A DNA stretch of 30,999 nt from Chara braunii (GCA_003427395.1 BFEA01000111.1:2852687-2883685); one strand, 5' to 3'; shown: positions 9,656-19,982, numbered from the stretch's first letter. Made by a program: numbers and translations. Notes: generated from the letters alone by a model not told the origin.

Positions 9656-9910
9656 CTAAATGATTTGTACGCAACATCAGACTGGAAGGTAAATGAACAA
9701 TCATCCTTAGGTATGCAAGCCCGCAAAGAACCACTAGAACCAAGAGCATCAGGCAAACATCCCACAACCCAAGCCCAAGATATAACAACCGTTGACTTGC
9801 CCTTGGGTGGTGGTAAGCAGTGTCCTTAATAGCTTACTTGCGTCAGCCCAGGAAAGTGTGTCCACTTGTGCGACATTCTAACGCTCTGCCGGTGTCCATG
9901 CAGAAGGCTG

Positions 9911-9986
9911 CGGAGTTTTGAACCCGCAACCTCATACCACAATGCACATTTCCAACCGGTGCTCTAACCACTGAGCTACATCAACC
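9911..9986 (-). repeat. Second tRNA-like sequence (SINE head or decayed tRNA)
   Basis: On the minus strand: TAGCTCAGTGGT (A-box, 9967-9978), an intact D-stem GCTC/GAGC, and a T-arm GCGGGTTCAAAACTCCGC whose stem pairs. The stretch between D-arm and T-arm is about ten bases longer than in a standard tRNA, so either a short insertion or a SINE head is implied. It is better preserved than the copy at 9583-9655 and in the same orientation. Confidence 0.6.
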
Positions 9987-10417
9987 AAACGAACCATTTC
10001 GCTTTTAACATTTGCACCCAACATGACTTCAGTTGCTACGCCAGCGGGCCTCCTTTTGGCTGGCGTCCCCAGCCATTTCCATCCGCTACCTGACCCCCCC
10101 GAAAAATGTGGTTGTCTACGTGCATCATATTCGGTTGGCAAGCGGGGAAATCTACTGGTCGTTTAAACCGCCAGTATATTCCCCAAGTTCGGAGTGTTTA
10201 CAGACGGATTGTGGGGCTCGTCACACAGCCTTGCGACGCATGGAAAATCCACACAGCATCTTCGCCGCACAGGCTTTCGCCACATCTGCTGCCGACAAAG
10301 TTCCGAAACATGTCAGGGTGATGGGCCTCGAAAGGCGTTTAAGTTTCAAATGGGCAAGCTCTTCCTACCTATCACGACGGGGTTTCAAAAAGACCGAGAG
10401 TGGTCTTGTGGAAAGGG
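9987..10417. other. Non-coding, nothing recognised
   Basis: A 142-codon open stretch overlaps here, but its composition shows no family signature, so I do not call a gene. Confidence 0.35.
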
Positions 10418-10545
10418 CAGCCTTTGAAATGAAGTGTGACATTTTTCGGAAAATACCTTAGTTCGAATGAAGTGTGACATTTTTCGGGAAATGCCTGTTG
10501 ACGAGCAGCCTTTTGAATGAAGTGTGACATTTTTCAGGAAATGCC
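10418..10545 (+). repeat. Three short direct repeats
   Basis: The unit GAAATGAAGTGTGACATTTT with TCGG(G/A)AAATGCC recurs three times (about 10428-10458, 10467-10494 and 10516-10544). The spacers are related (GAGCAGCCTTTTGAA, CAGCCTTTGAAA). No coding role is visible. The array ends next to the poly-T of the following retroposon. Confidence 0.75.
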
Positions 10546-10559
10546 TTCGTTCGAAAGAT

Positions 10560-12000
10560 TTTTTTTTTTTATTTATAAAAATGCTCTAGTCTATTCGTGG
10601 GGAGCAGCATGTGCTGGGAACCGGGCCCATTATCCCTTACACAAGTCATTTGAGATACCAGGGTCGTTACCCGGCTTGGACTGAGAATCAATTTGAAAAC
10701 TATTGCAGAAATTCAAGAGAATTAAAGGAGAGGTTAAAAAACTATGAATGACTACTGACCTCTTTTCGAATGCTCAAAACCCATAGACTCCCAAACAAAA
10801 CTCTCTAAAATTGTCGTCTCCTAGGCCTCACACCCCCACTCGGCTAGCTTACAGAGCAACACGACTCGCCTCAGCTCCGGCCAGCGTCGTCCCAACAGCA
10901 ACCCTTGGTTGTCCCTTGGAATTCCCACCCCAAAGTATCCCCAGATCTCTCTTCCAGGCTTCACACTCTTGCAATCAATAGGTTACAGGGCAACACCCCA
11001 GCACCGGTCAGCGTCGTTTTAGCATTGAACAACCGCAGATCTATGAATGTACCAGTATCAAACAACCTAAAGCGAGTTGTTAGAAGTCCCCAGAATCCTA
11101 AAGCATTCTCAAAACCACCCGTAAACAAACCAATATACTTACTTCTGAAAGACGAGAACCAATTGAGAAGGTTCTTTTTTTTATAAAGAAATCCTTTAGA
11201 TACGGGGGCTAAAGGACAACTGTATAATCTACACAGGAGCACTGAAATTTTGTGTCCCCCAAGCTCGGATCAAAGAAGCATTCTGAACGAAAAAAAACAC
11301 CTACCTTAGGGCCTTTCAGCAGCCCAGCTCTACCTGCCTCACCCCTACCTGCCTCACCCCTACATCCCGATGCCCAATCTCTATCAGGCTTCATGCCCCC
11401 AACTGCTAGGTTACTGAGTGGCACGACCCGCCCCAGGAAACCCCCACCCGCTAGGCGCTAGGGCAAAGCGGCCCGCCCCGGCTCCGGCCAACATTGACTA
11501 GGCACCAGCTCACCAAAAGACACTAGAGTGCCTTCCACCCTCGACAACTTCCCAAATCTCTCTACCAGGTCTCATGCCCTCGTACAGCTCAAGTTACAGG
11601 GCAGCACGACCAAGCCCCAACACCAACAAGCGTCGTTCTGGCCTCGTCTTTTCGCAAACTTGAACCACCGGGACTCAGGACGAAGGCAAATAGCAGTCAA
11701 GCCACCAATCAGCACCATAGCTGTAGGTCCCATCATTCATGCATTGGTTGCAGATATCCCCCCAAAAATCCCCCTAAGCCCTACTCCGGCAAGTCTTACC
11801 ACGATGAAGCCACCATCCCCACTGCTGTTGTCCCCTATTTCAACCCTACAGGCTAGCCACTTCGCCGCAGAGAGCGTCATCTCCCGCCATCACAGCCACT
11901 ACAACCCCCTGCCTCTAGCACCAAACCTTGGAAGAATTTTTCAATTAGGAAAAATTAGGAAAAACAAGCACAAAAAATCACATGAACATTTTAGCGCCCA
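10560..12000 (-). mobile_element. Non-coding poly-A retroposon, left (minus-strand) copy
   Basis: The poly-T at 10560-10570 is the poly-A tail of a minus-strand sequence. The body to about 11910 matches the reverse complement of 14450-16095 in the same order. Tail end: CTATTCGTGGGGAG…GCTGGGAACCGGGCCC; then GAGATACCAGGGTCG…ACCCGG; then units with GCGTCGT…ACAGGGC…; then TACTCCGGCAAGTCTTACC and CAGGCTAGCC. Identity by eye is moderate (roughly 70-80%). No RT or other protein is encoded. A 260-codon Pro/Ser-rich open stretch (11528-12310) shows no family signature. The 5' end is not resolved. Confidence 0.65.
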
Positions 12001-13028
12001 CTATTCCCCAGGGGAGAAAGGAAGAGAGGGAAAACCACCCTCTCTCCCCATGGAAGCTCCAACGCCTATTGAAGTCTCAGTTACATGTAAAAGCGTAACA
12101 AGAGTCGAAGGGATTACTCCTCTCCCTCAAAAGACAACCCCCTGTATGTTCACTGCCTCCGAGGGAAGACGCCCCCTTGCCTCCCCGCCCCAGTTCAAAT
12201 TAGCCCCCAAAATACCCCTCATGCTCCCTCAGTCGCATACAGTACCCCCTATCAGCCCTGGTGCCCATCATTTCTGTTCGTTCCAGGTTACCTGCCCATT
12301 GGTAGGGTAATGGTCCTGAGTGTTGGTCACACTAAGGTAGGATAGTGGGATAGGGGGTGTGCTAGGAGTATTGATGTGAGGATGGGATGGGAGATGGTCT
12401 CATATTTCCAGGACACCCACGGCCTACTGCTTCAGGTGATCACTGTGTACTTAGTGCCTGGCCTCTACAACACCATGAACTTGCTTTATTAATTTAAAAA
12501 AAAAAAGTATGCCCCCGCAGAGCCGAAGATCCACCTTCCTCCCTGCCCCACCCCCTCCAAGCGAAAAAACCCTCTCAACTCTCACCCTGCCGACATCAGC
12601 ACCCCTTGTCCTCTCTCCCCAACCGCCCTAGCTGATCCGAGTCGAACATCAACGTGGCCCCAAAAAAGACAAACCCTCAATACCCCCCCTACCCTCTCAA
12701 AGATTACACCACCCGCCTTGTGTAACCCTCACAGGGAGGGACGCCAACCCTAAAGGAGATATCCATTCCAACACCTGTGACCCCGATCCCACAACATCAC
12801 GGATGAGACTCCCTTGCTAAGAACAACAAAATAAGACCAATTACTTGAGTAAACATTGTTTGAAAAATTTTGTGAAAGCTAAATTTTTCCAACCTAGCCC
12901 ACGTCGAGTAAGAATTTCGAATTTAAGAAAGCATCTCGGATTTCCATCTACAAAATCAGAGTAAAAATTTCAAAATTTGGGAAAACCTAGTTTAAAATTT
13001 TTTTATGAGTCATGCTAACAGGAAATCC
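12001..13028. other. Non-coding, pyrimidine-rich then AT-rich
   Basis: No gene is supported. It may hold the 5' part of the left retroposon copy. An A-run at about 12495-12506 could mark another truncated poly-A end. The AT-rich stretch 12840-13015 is similar in style to 14050-14450, but I could not align them convincingly. Confidence 0.35.
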
Positions 13029-13176
13029 TTTTTTTTTTTTTCTTGAAAACTTCTGAGTAGGAAAAACCTACTTACCGAAGTGATACGAGCATCCCCGGTA
13101 AGTAGGCCCCTACGTTGAAGGCTCCATCTATTGGTGGGGAGTTGCACCTGCTGGAAATCGGGTCCAACGTCCCTAT
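13029..13176 (-). mobile_element. Older relative of the retroposon family, 3' end
   Basis: A poly-T run at 13029-13041 followed by the family's tail motif (CTATTGGTGGGGAG…GCTGGAAATCGGGTCC, about 13130-13173). It is interrupted just after by the target site of the plus-strand copy and continues at 16130-16165 (…GCTGGAAAATGGGTCC…). A perfect 11-bp inverted repeat, CCTACTTACCG / CGGTAAGTAGG (13067-13077 and 13096-13106), sits in its tail. Confidence 0.5.
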
Positions 13177-13192
13177 ACAATGATGTGATGTG
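13177..13192. repeat. 16-bp target-site duplication, left copy
   Basis: ACAATGATGTGATGTG, identical to 16114-16129, which lies directly after the poly-A tail. Length and position are typical of LINE-machinery (target-primed) retroposition. Confidence 0.85.
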
Positions 13193-14744
13193 GAGAAAGT
13201 GTACCTATTCAAGTGCAACATAATCATGGAAACTCATATATTGATGTATACAGGGACGAGGACTTTCTCACCACGAGGGCGCAACGCTACCGGGGGCGCT
13301 GCGCCGGACCCGACCAAACATGCCCCGTTCGAAGTGACGCGTCTGCATGGTGTCTGGCTAGGCGGCGAGAGTGAATTGAGCACGGCGGTGGGAGAAGCGG
13401 CTGGGCTATGGTGGGTGGTGATGAAGATGAGAAGTGGCGGGCGTTTTATAGGAGGGGTTGGAGTGCTCACGTTGTTCGCAGGGGCCATCTTCTCTTCTCC
13501 GTGTGATCTTTGAAGTCGGCTGCTCAACTCAATGTTTGTGGAAAAGCGTTTCAAGGGCCCATGCGACGGATTGGAGTGGATTTGGCTTAGGTGATTCCCT
13601 CATATTGGGTTGACGTATCTATGTGCTCTGCGACAGGTGGCATAGTTTGCGCGTCCCTGATACTCTCGAGACTACCTGTGAGCGACTGTTGGCGGGCTCA
13701 ATAGTTTCGTCTCACAACGCGGCATGATTCACTGGAGAAGGTGAGTTCTGTTGTGGTCTGAGGATCTTCATCATTCGACCTTTCATAGACATAGTGAAGT
13801 TTAGCCAGCATGAGGTCGTGTTGCGAGGATCCGAAGAAGGAGAGTCGATGAAGGGGGAGGTGAGGTTTTGAGGGGGAAGGTGTGTGCTGGATGGGGCATC
13901 ATGTTGGTGTCGTTAGGGCACAGTGAGGGGTTGTATGGTTGGAAGTCTCTCTAAGTCCGTTCTGAAATTTTGTAGGCGATCTTATTCACTAGGCCTATGA
14001 ATGGTGTATACTCTTGATTGATCCCGTACTGTTGCTGTGATCAAATTCGTCGCGGTTGATATTCCAAATTTTGTTTTCTTCGAATTTTTTGTTTGAACTT
14101 CTTCATGCCGATTTTCATAAATTTGATCCTAATATCAAGGTTCTAACTCCTAATCGGGGTTCAAACTAGTTTCAAACTTCATTCGTGTGTCTCATTAAAA
14201 TTTCTTATACTTGACTTTCTCAAATTTGAAATCTCTCGATCTGTTCCAAATCTCGTTCGCATGTATCATTAAAAATTCTTACACTTAAATCTGAAATTCT
14301 AATCTCCTATAATTCCCTATTCTGTATAACTTCTTTTCTTAATTTTTTTGTTCAGAGTGTTGAAATTCGAATCTCAAATTTCTAAAAACTTCTTCTACAA
14401 TTCTTACTTCCGATTTTTACGTCATAATTTTGCCTCTTTTTTTTGAATTGAAAACAACATGTATCTGAGTTTATGTTGGTTGTAGTGGGTTGTTTTGGCG
14501 GTGATGGTTGGAGATAACGCGCTCTGTGGCAAAGGGGCTAGCCTATAGGGCGAGAATAGGGTACAACAACGATGGAGATGGTGGCTCAACCTCAATAAGT
14601 CTTGCCGGAGTAGGGGTGAGAATGAATTTTCTTAGCCGATTGCAACCAGTGCCTGAAGGAGCTGGATGATGGGAACCACAACTATGGTGAGGATTGGTGG
14701 CTTGTCTGTTATCTACTGACGTCCGTTGGTCTTAGTGGTCTGCG

Positions 14745-15440
14745 AATGGACAAGGTCAGAACGACGCTGGTTGGTGTTGGGGTTTGGTAGCGCTGCCCTG
14801 TAACTCGAGTTGTACGGGGGCATGAAACCTGGTAGAGAGATCCAGGGAGTCATCGAGGGTGGAAGGCGCTCTACTGTCTGTTGGTGGGCTGGTACTTAGT
14901 CAACGCTGGTCGGAGTCGGGGCAGGTCGCTCGGCCCTATAGCCTAGCAGGTGGGGGGTTTCTGGGGTGGGTCGCGCCACCCTGTAATATAGTAATTGGGG
15001 GTATGAGGCCTGGTAGAGATTGAGTATTGGGGTTTCGGGCGAAGACGGATAAGGTTGGGCTCCTGAAATGCATCGGGACAGGTGGTTTTTGGTATGAAAA
15101 CCTCGGATAATCTTAGTTCAACTTCATGGTCTTAAGAATGTTTGAGTACTCTGGGGACTCCTAGTACTATGGGGACTCCTAGGTTGTGGCTTCGATGTTG
15201 TTATACTCAGTGATCTGCGGCTCTTCAATGCCAGAACGACGCTGGTCAGTGTTCGGGTGTTGCCCTGTAACCTCCTGATGCAGGAGCGTGAGGCCTGGTA
15301 GAGAGATCTGGGGATGCTTTGGGGTGGGCATTCCACGGGACAACCAAAGGTTGCTGCTGGGACGACGCTGGTCGGAGCTGGGGTGACTTGTGTTGCCCCT
15401 GTAACCCAGCAGGATGTGGGGTTGTGAGGCCTGGAAGAGC
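14745..15440 (+). repeat. Diverged tandem units inside the retroposon
   Basis: At least four units carry the core (A)ACGCTGGT(C/T)GG followed by CCCTGTAA and ending (G)AGGCCTGGTAGAGA. They start near 14749, 14897, 15235 and 15360. The same units in reverse complement occur around 10850-11600 in the left copy, so the array predates both insertions. Confidence 0.65.
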
Positions 15441-15544
15441 TCAGCAGGGAGTAAGACAGTGTTGGGGAACTTTGGAAGGGTTTGTTAGGGATTTCGAGTT
15501 TTTTTTAGCATTTGTAGGACCTCGACGGTCTATTCCCATCCACA

Positions 15545-15880
15545 TGAGGGATGGTGGGATATCACGCGTCCTACTAGTGATGGGGCTAGCTGGTAGGATA
15601 GGAATAGGGTATAGCAGCAGCGGAGATTGTGGCTCTGCTGCATTAAGTCTTGTCGGAGTGGGGTACAGGGGATTGATTGGTGGTGTTTGGGTCCTTTTCT
15701 GAATTGTGCATATCTTTTTGTTTCAAAAAAAGTGTGGGTGGGGTTCTTCAAAAAAAGATGGTGGGATATCAAGCATCCTACTAGTGAGGGGGCTAGCTGG
15801 TAGGATGGAAATAGGGTACAAAAGCAGCGAAGATGGTGACTTTGTTGCTGTAACTCTTGTCAGGGTGAGGTAAAGAGGAT
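15545..15880 (+). repeat. Direct duplication near the retroposon 3' end
   Basis: GATGGTGGGATATCA…CATCCTACTAGTGA…GGGCTAGCTGGTAGGAT occurs at about 15550-15600 and again at 15758-15806, with similar downstream text (AGCAGCG…AGATGGTG…GTCTTGTC). A weaker third relative lies at 14530-14640. Confidence 0.65.
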
Positions 15881-16113
15881 TGAGGGGGGGGTTCTGAGTC
15901 GTTTTCTGAATTTTTGCCTATTTCTGAAGTTTGTTGTAGTAATTTCCTAAGGAGCCCCAATTTTTCTTAGCCAAAGTCGGGTAATGGCCCCGGTATCTCA
16001 ACTTTCAAAATTCTATGTAAATTTTCATATGGGACGTTGGGCCCGGTTCCCAGCACGTGCTTCTCCCCACGAATAGATTGGAGCCTTGTTCCCATTAAAA
16101 AAAAAAAAAAAAA

Positions 16114-16129
16114 ACAATGATGTGATGTG
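16114..16129. repeat. 16-bp target-site duplication, right copy
   Basis: ACAATGATGTGATGTG, directly after the poly-A tail, identical to 13177-13192. Confidence 0.85.
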
Positions 16130-16165
16130 TATGAGCTGGAAAATGGGTCCAATGTCCCTGTACCG

Positions 16166-16596
16166 TGATGATTGTATATTCCTATAAAGCAATCTAAAAT
16201 TGTCTATGTATGTTTTCTCAATCTCTATTTTTTGCGGAGTGGGCATGCCACAAAATCGTAACAGAGTTATTCATTCACGAAATCCAAACAAAAAGACCTG
16301 TATATGTTGTGTATCAATGAATCTACACATGAAACCCTACCACTTGTGTGATGTGTGTGCACAAAGTAAATCAACCCTAAAAAAAACCCTATCAATGTGG
16401 TATATGATCAGAACAACGAATCCAAAGTCCTTTATGCAAAACAATGTGATGATGTGAATCCGAAGAGCGCAGGGGCATTGATTACTTCCCTACATGAGAG
16501 AAGGATTGACGTCCTACGAGTGAAATGATACCGAGGTGAGAAGCATCTTCTCTATTCAGCCCACCATCCGCCCGAGGCAGCAGCAACTTCCATGAA
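16166..16596. other. Non-coding, nothing recognised
   Basis: A-rich stretch downstream of the Asn-rich reading frame (minus strand). No conserved motif seen. It may contain its 3' untranslated region. Confidence 0.35.
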
Positions 16597-17497
16597 CTAC
16601 CCTACTCCTCTCCTCTGCCAGATACTCTCCATATCAAGTTTGGAAGAGGGGAGGAGATTAAACCACTTATTGTCTCTCTCACCACCCCCACCCCCGTCCA
16701 AATCTGTTTGCGGCATGCTGCTGCCATGAACGTCTCCACCAATCCCCTCAACGTCACCGCTCTCCACGTCGCTGCTGTCATGATCGCCGCCTCCGTCCTC
16801 GTCATAATTGTTGTTGTTGTTAGTGTTGTTGTTGTTGTTGTTGTTGTTGTTACCGCCGTCGTTGTTGTTGTTGCTGTCCCCCGTCTCATCCTGCTCGTCC
16901 ATCTCACTCGATCCCCGCTCACCTTCATCATTGTTGTTGTTGTTGTTGTTCTTGGCACCATCACTGTTGTTGTTGTTGTTGTTGGCACCATCGTTGTTGT
17001 TGTTGTTGTCGTTGTTGACACCCCCAATCCCCTCGGCGTCACCACACACTGCCCCCTGCCACCACCGTCTTCGTCGGCGTCGTTGTTGTTGTTGTTGTCA
17101 TTGTTGTCAGCGTTCCCCCCCCTCTCCACCATGTCATTGGTGTTCTCTCCCCTCTCCTCCATCGCGTTCAACTTGATGTTGCCGCCGTCGTCGTCGTCGT
17201 TGTTGTTGTTGTTGTTGTTGTTGTTGTCCTCCTTCACTCCTATCTCACCCAGTTCGCCCATTCGCTTCTCGCCGCCGTTGTTCAATTCGTTTTTGTTGTT
17301 GTTGTTAATGTTGTTAGTGTCCTTGTTGTTGTCGACCATCCCACCCTTCTCTCCAATCCCGCCCATTCCTTGCCTCTCCTCTGCTGACCACTGCTCCACC
17401 TCCAATATTGTTGTTGTAGATGTTGTTGTTGTTACTGTTGCCGTCTCCGCTGCCGCTGCCGCCATTTCCACCGCTGCCAATAGCCCCCACTCCCCTT
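16597..17497 (-). pseudogene. Asn-rich acidic protein, C-terminal half, cut off by a retrotransposon
   Basis: Minus-strand frame entering from the gypsy insertion site: EWGLLAAVEMAAAAA, a Thr run, then Asn tracts (AAC codons; GTT on the plus strand) alternating with Asp/Glu/Gly segments such as GEKRMGELGEIGVKED. Near 17045 a one-base shift moves the sensible text to another frame (GDAEGIGGVNNDNNNN… and …SEMDEQDETGDSNNNN). The C-terminus is …KLDMESIWQRRGVG with a stop at 16597-16599. The Asn tracts are nearly pure trinucleotide repeats, so slippage is expected. No domain is recognised; low-complexity acidic/Asn-rich proteins may be disordered nuclear or assembly-prone proteins, but no function can be assigned. 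It joins in frame to 29172-29677 when the insertion is removed. Confidence 0.5.
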
Positions 17498-17502
17498 CCC
17501 AC
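17498..17502. repeat. 5-bp target duplication CCCAC (gypsy element, left)
   Basis: CCCAC flanks the outer end of the 3' LTR here and the outer end of the 5' LTR at 29167-29171. Five-bp duplications are standard for Ty3/gypsy integrases. Confidence 0.88.
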
Positions 17503-17811
17503 TGTAGCGGACCCTTCGGGAAGGTGCTCCGCCCGGGATACAGATAGAGATGGAGGATGAGGGAGGAGCGAGATGGCACAATGCAGCTCCCACGCAAGAC
17601 TCCAACGCACGTACTCCAAAATCGTACAAGTGTAGAATGAGACAAAAAACAGACAACTGTTGGGGTATACCCCAGCGGATTGACGGGACTGGACTGGACT
17701 GGCTGGTACCGACAGAGGTACCGGTCGGGACTGGACTTCCCCGAATACAAAACAGGCCTGTGAGGACAGGCCAAGGGGCTGGTCTCACAGGCCAACCAAA
17801 GGTCCGCTACA
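17503..17811 (-). repeat. 3' LTR of the gypsy element
   Basis: Ends TGTAGCGGACC and GGTCCGCTACA, an 11-bp perfect inverted terminal repeat with TG…CA ends. 309 bp, gap-free against 28858-29166. It contains a 12-bp palindrome GGGGTATACCCC (17662-17673) and the inverted pair GGCCTGTGAG / CTCACAGGCC. Confidence 0.93.
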
Positions 17812-18980
17812 CGATCCTTGGTCTGTGATGGATCGCCTAGATACAAGCACGTTTCCGCCAAGAAACGAAACTCTACCAAAGAGAAAGAAAACCTGAGTAG
17901 TCTAGAATGCGGAGCAAGCTCTATGCTGAGTCCATGCGATGCAACCTATAATAGAAAATGTCGCAAAAACAACAATGTCACAACTAACAGCCTAAGTGAA
18001 AGCGAAAGCAACTAACTAGCATACATGTCCTAGAAAAGCATGAAGTAGCGACAATTAGGTCCTAGAATGTTGGAGGCAGTAGCCTCAGTCTGGAAACAAC
18101 TAATTAGTGTATAAGTCCTAAGAATAGCAAAAGCATAACAACTTAATCCTAGAAATGTCAGAGGCAGTAGCCTCTGTCTGAGAGCAACACAGCAACAAGT
18201 CAACCATATGTCATATGAGAAGTGTGTCACAAACCAAAGGGTGGGATGGTCTTTGAGGGTGGCGAATGCAGCCTAGGGGTCGAAAAATCCTAAGGGCATC
18301 CACACATAAATAACAGGGAGACACATGTCATCAGGCTCAATGAGGGTAGGGAACTGGGAGCAAACAGAACCAATGACCCTAACAAATAAACCATCAGGGA
18401 AGGTAATGCTCGACTAAAGGGGTGACCGCTATGGGGGTTCGACCATGCAAGGGAACAAGGAAGCCTGGTATACTGGGCGCACCTAGATGAAGCATGCGGG
18501 GCTGCCTTACTAGGGCGTGAGGGCCGGCAGAGGGTAGAAAGGTGATGGGTAAAGGAATCATGCAAATGACTCTTAAAGTGAGGGAGGTCGGAGCTAGATC
18601 CGTAAGCTGGGAAGCCAGGGCAACGCGACGGTCCCCATGCCTATGCGTATACCAAGAGAGAGCCCAACTCAGAGGAACCCGACGAAGGGAGACCATCATG
18701 CAACACAACCAAGGTACTGTACAGGGTAAGGTGGTAAGAGAGTGATGACGTCTGAAGTAGGCAGAGCTTATCGTGATGAAGTCCATGAAGCTGCTGATGA
18801 CATCCATGATGAGAAGTCAGGAATGCCATCGAGTAAGAGCCGCAACGTCGACGAGCTGAAGTAACAAAACTGGAGTGGATGGAGTCCGAGAAGTCAAAGA
18901 CGTGGGAAGGTAAGTCAGAGTCAATCGTCGTATCGAGCAGGACGACGACTAGTGCGCTGTGGATGCTCAGAAGCATCCAG
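17812..18980 (-). other. Gypsy 3' region between chromodomain and 3' LTR
   Basis: About 1.17 kb without a recognisable gene. A 137-codon open stretch at 18394-18807 (minus) has no envelope or other signature. Two tandem copies of an approximately 85-bp unit (about 18025-18105 and 18110-18190) share GTCCTA(A)GAA…GGCAGTAGCCTC(A/T)GTCTG. The bases next to the 3' LTR are not purine-rich. Confidence 0.55.
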
Positions 18981-19729
18981 CTACTGCTGAAGGTCTGCCT
19001 CACATGGAGCAGGCTCGACTTCAGCAGTCTCCTCAGTCGGGGGAGAAGAAGGAGGGTCAGTGGGCTGAGAAGGAGCAGTGAACCCAGCACGACGAGCACA
19101 GTCATAGGCACGCACCAACATGCGAGCGTACTGCAAGTGCTCGAGGGGCTCCCAGGTAGCCTCCTCATCAGGGTAACCCTTCCAACGTACGAGATACTCG
19201 ACGTGGGGAGAGTTGTCGTCGGTGACTCGGCGATCAATGATGTCTGAAACGAGGAACTCCTCGTGGCCGTTCACCATGATGGGTGGAGGGCGCTCGTATG
19301 GTCGAAACGCTCGGACGGTCTGCGGTAAGGACGCAGTAACGAGACGTGGTAGACATCGTGCACACGAGTCTGGCGTAGGTAGTCGGGCAGCTTCACACAG
19401 AAGTTGACCGGGCTAGATGTCGTATGAGAACCGACAGCCTGGAGGATGCGGCATGGGCCAAAGAAGCGACGCCGAAACTTGCTAAGCGTGTCTGCTTCGA
19501 GCTGTAAGTGGCAGGAGTCGATAAGCACATAATTACCGACTTTGAATGGATGATCCATCCTCGATCGGTTCGCATGTGCGGCCATGCGAGTCTAGGAAGC
19601 GACTATGTGCTCATGTGCGGTCTTCATGATCGACGTCATGTGTGCAACCCAATCATCCAGCGCGGGACAACTCGTGTCGGGGTGCATATGAAGTCCGCGG
19701 GAACACGAGGGTGATGGCCGAGGTCGCAA
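18981..19729 (-). pseudogene. Gypsy integrase C-terminus and chromodomain
   Basis: Continues the integrase after the 19732-21300 insertion: DLGHHPRVPADFICTPT, then a frameshift near 19660 into ALDDWVAHMTSIMKTAHEHI, an in-frame stop at 19592-19594, and RMAAHANRSRMDHPFKVGNY with a GPCRIL…PVNFCVKLPDYLRQTRVHDV region ending YHVSLLRPYRR (the GPY/F-type module and the classic junction to a chromodomain). After another one-base shift near 19275, EEFLVSDIIDRR…PHVEYLVRWKGYPDEEATWEP (19277 leftward) is a chromodomain with aromatic cage-type residues, thought to guide integration to marked chromatin. The frame ends at 18981-18983. Confidence 0.88.
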
Positions 19730-19979
19730 TAGCAACAGAAAAAAAACTGTGTTAATTTTCAGGTTGGAGCAACGTTTGTCATATTCGAGCAACGTTCAAA
19801 TTAACTTTGGTGCTCAAACAATCATTCTGCAGGGCGGTCAACAATTCTTGAACAGTGTGATCATGAGATAAATGTCGCTTAAGTCACGAGTACTGTTGGG
19901 CCATTGTTGGCAAAACTAAGTACGTTTTCTTCAAAGATAATGGGCTAGACGTACAAGGACTTACAGAGAGACTTGAGCT

Positions 19980-19982
<3 letters not shown>

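Larger units (their letters stand above)
13193..16113 (+). mobile_element. Non-coding poly-A retroposon, plus-strand copy (about 2.9 kb)
   Basis: Bounded by a perfect 16-bp target duplication and ending in a poly-A tail (16097-16113). No transposition protein is present, so it was presumably mobilised in trans by a LINE. The first 370 bp is GC-rich, 14040-14450 is AT-rich, and the 3' half (14450-16095) is a mosaic of internal repeats. Its 3' half is the inverted counterpart of 10560-11910. Several open stretches exist (for example 13190-13513 plus, 15319-15702 plus) but none has family features. Small open frames could be chance. Confidence 0.7.

Noticed and set aside
10033-10461. 142-codon plus-strand open frame
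   Set aside because: No family features; it ends inside the direct repeat array.
11528-12310. 260-codon Pro/Ser-rich plus-strand open frame
   Set aside because: It is antisense to the minus-strand retroposon, shares no domain and is not preserved in the inverted copy.
13190-13554. Overlapping open frames on both strands of the GC-rich 5' part of the retroposon
   Set aside because: GC-rich chance frames; no motif or repeat in other copies seen here.
10560-16113. Foldback DNA transposon with giant inverted repeats
   Set aside because: The ends are poly-A/poly-T tails, and the right copy has its own 16-bp target duplication, so two separate retropositions explain the inverted arrangement better.
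16708-17547. Plus-strand open frames of Val/Leu/Ser runs
   Set aside because: They are shadows of the GTT trinucleotide tracts; the minus-strand frame has acidic blocks and joins to the other half across the insertion.
18394-18807. Envelope-like or extra gene after the chromodomain
   Set aside because: No signal peptide, membrane segment pattern or homology seen; the frame is not continuous with pol.
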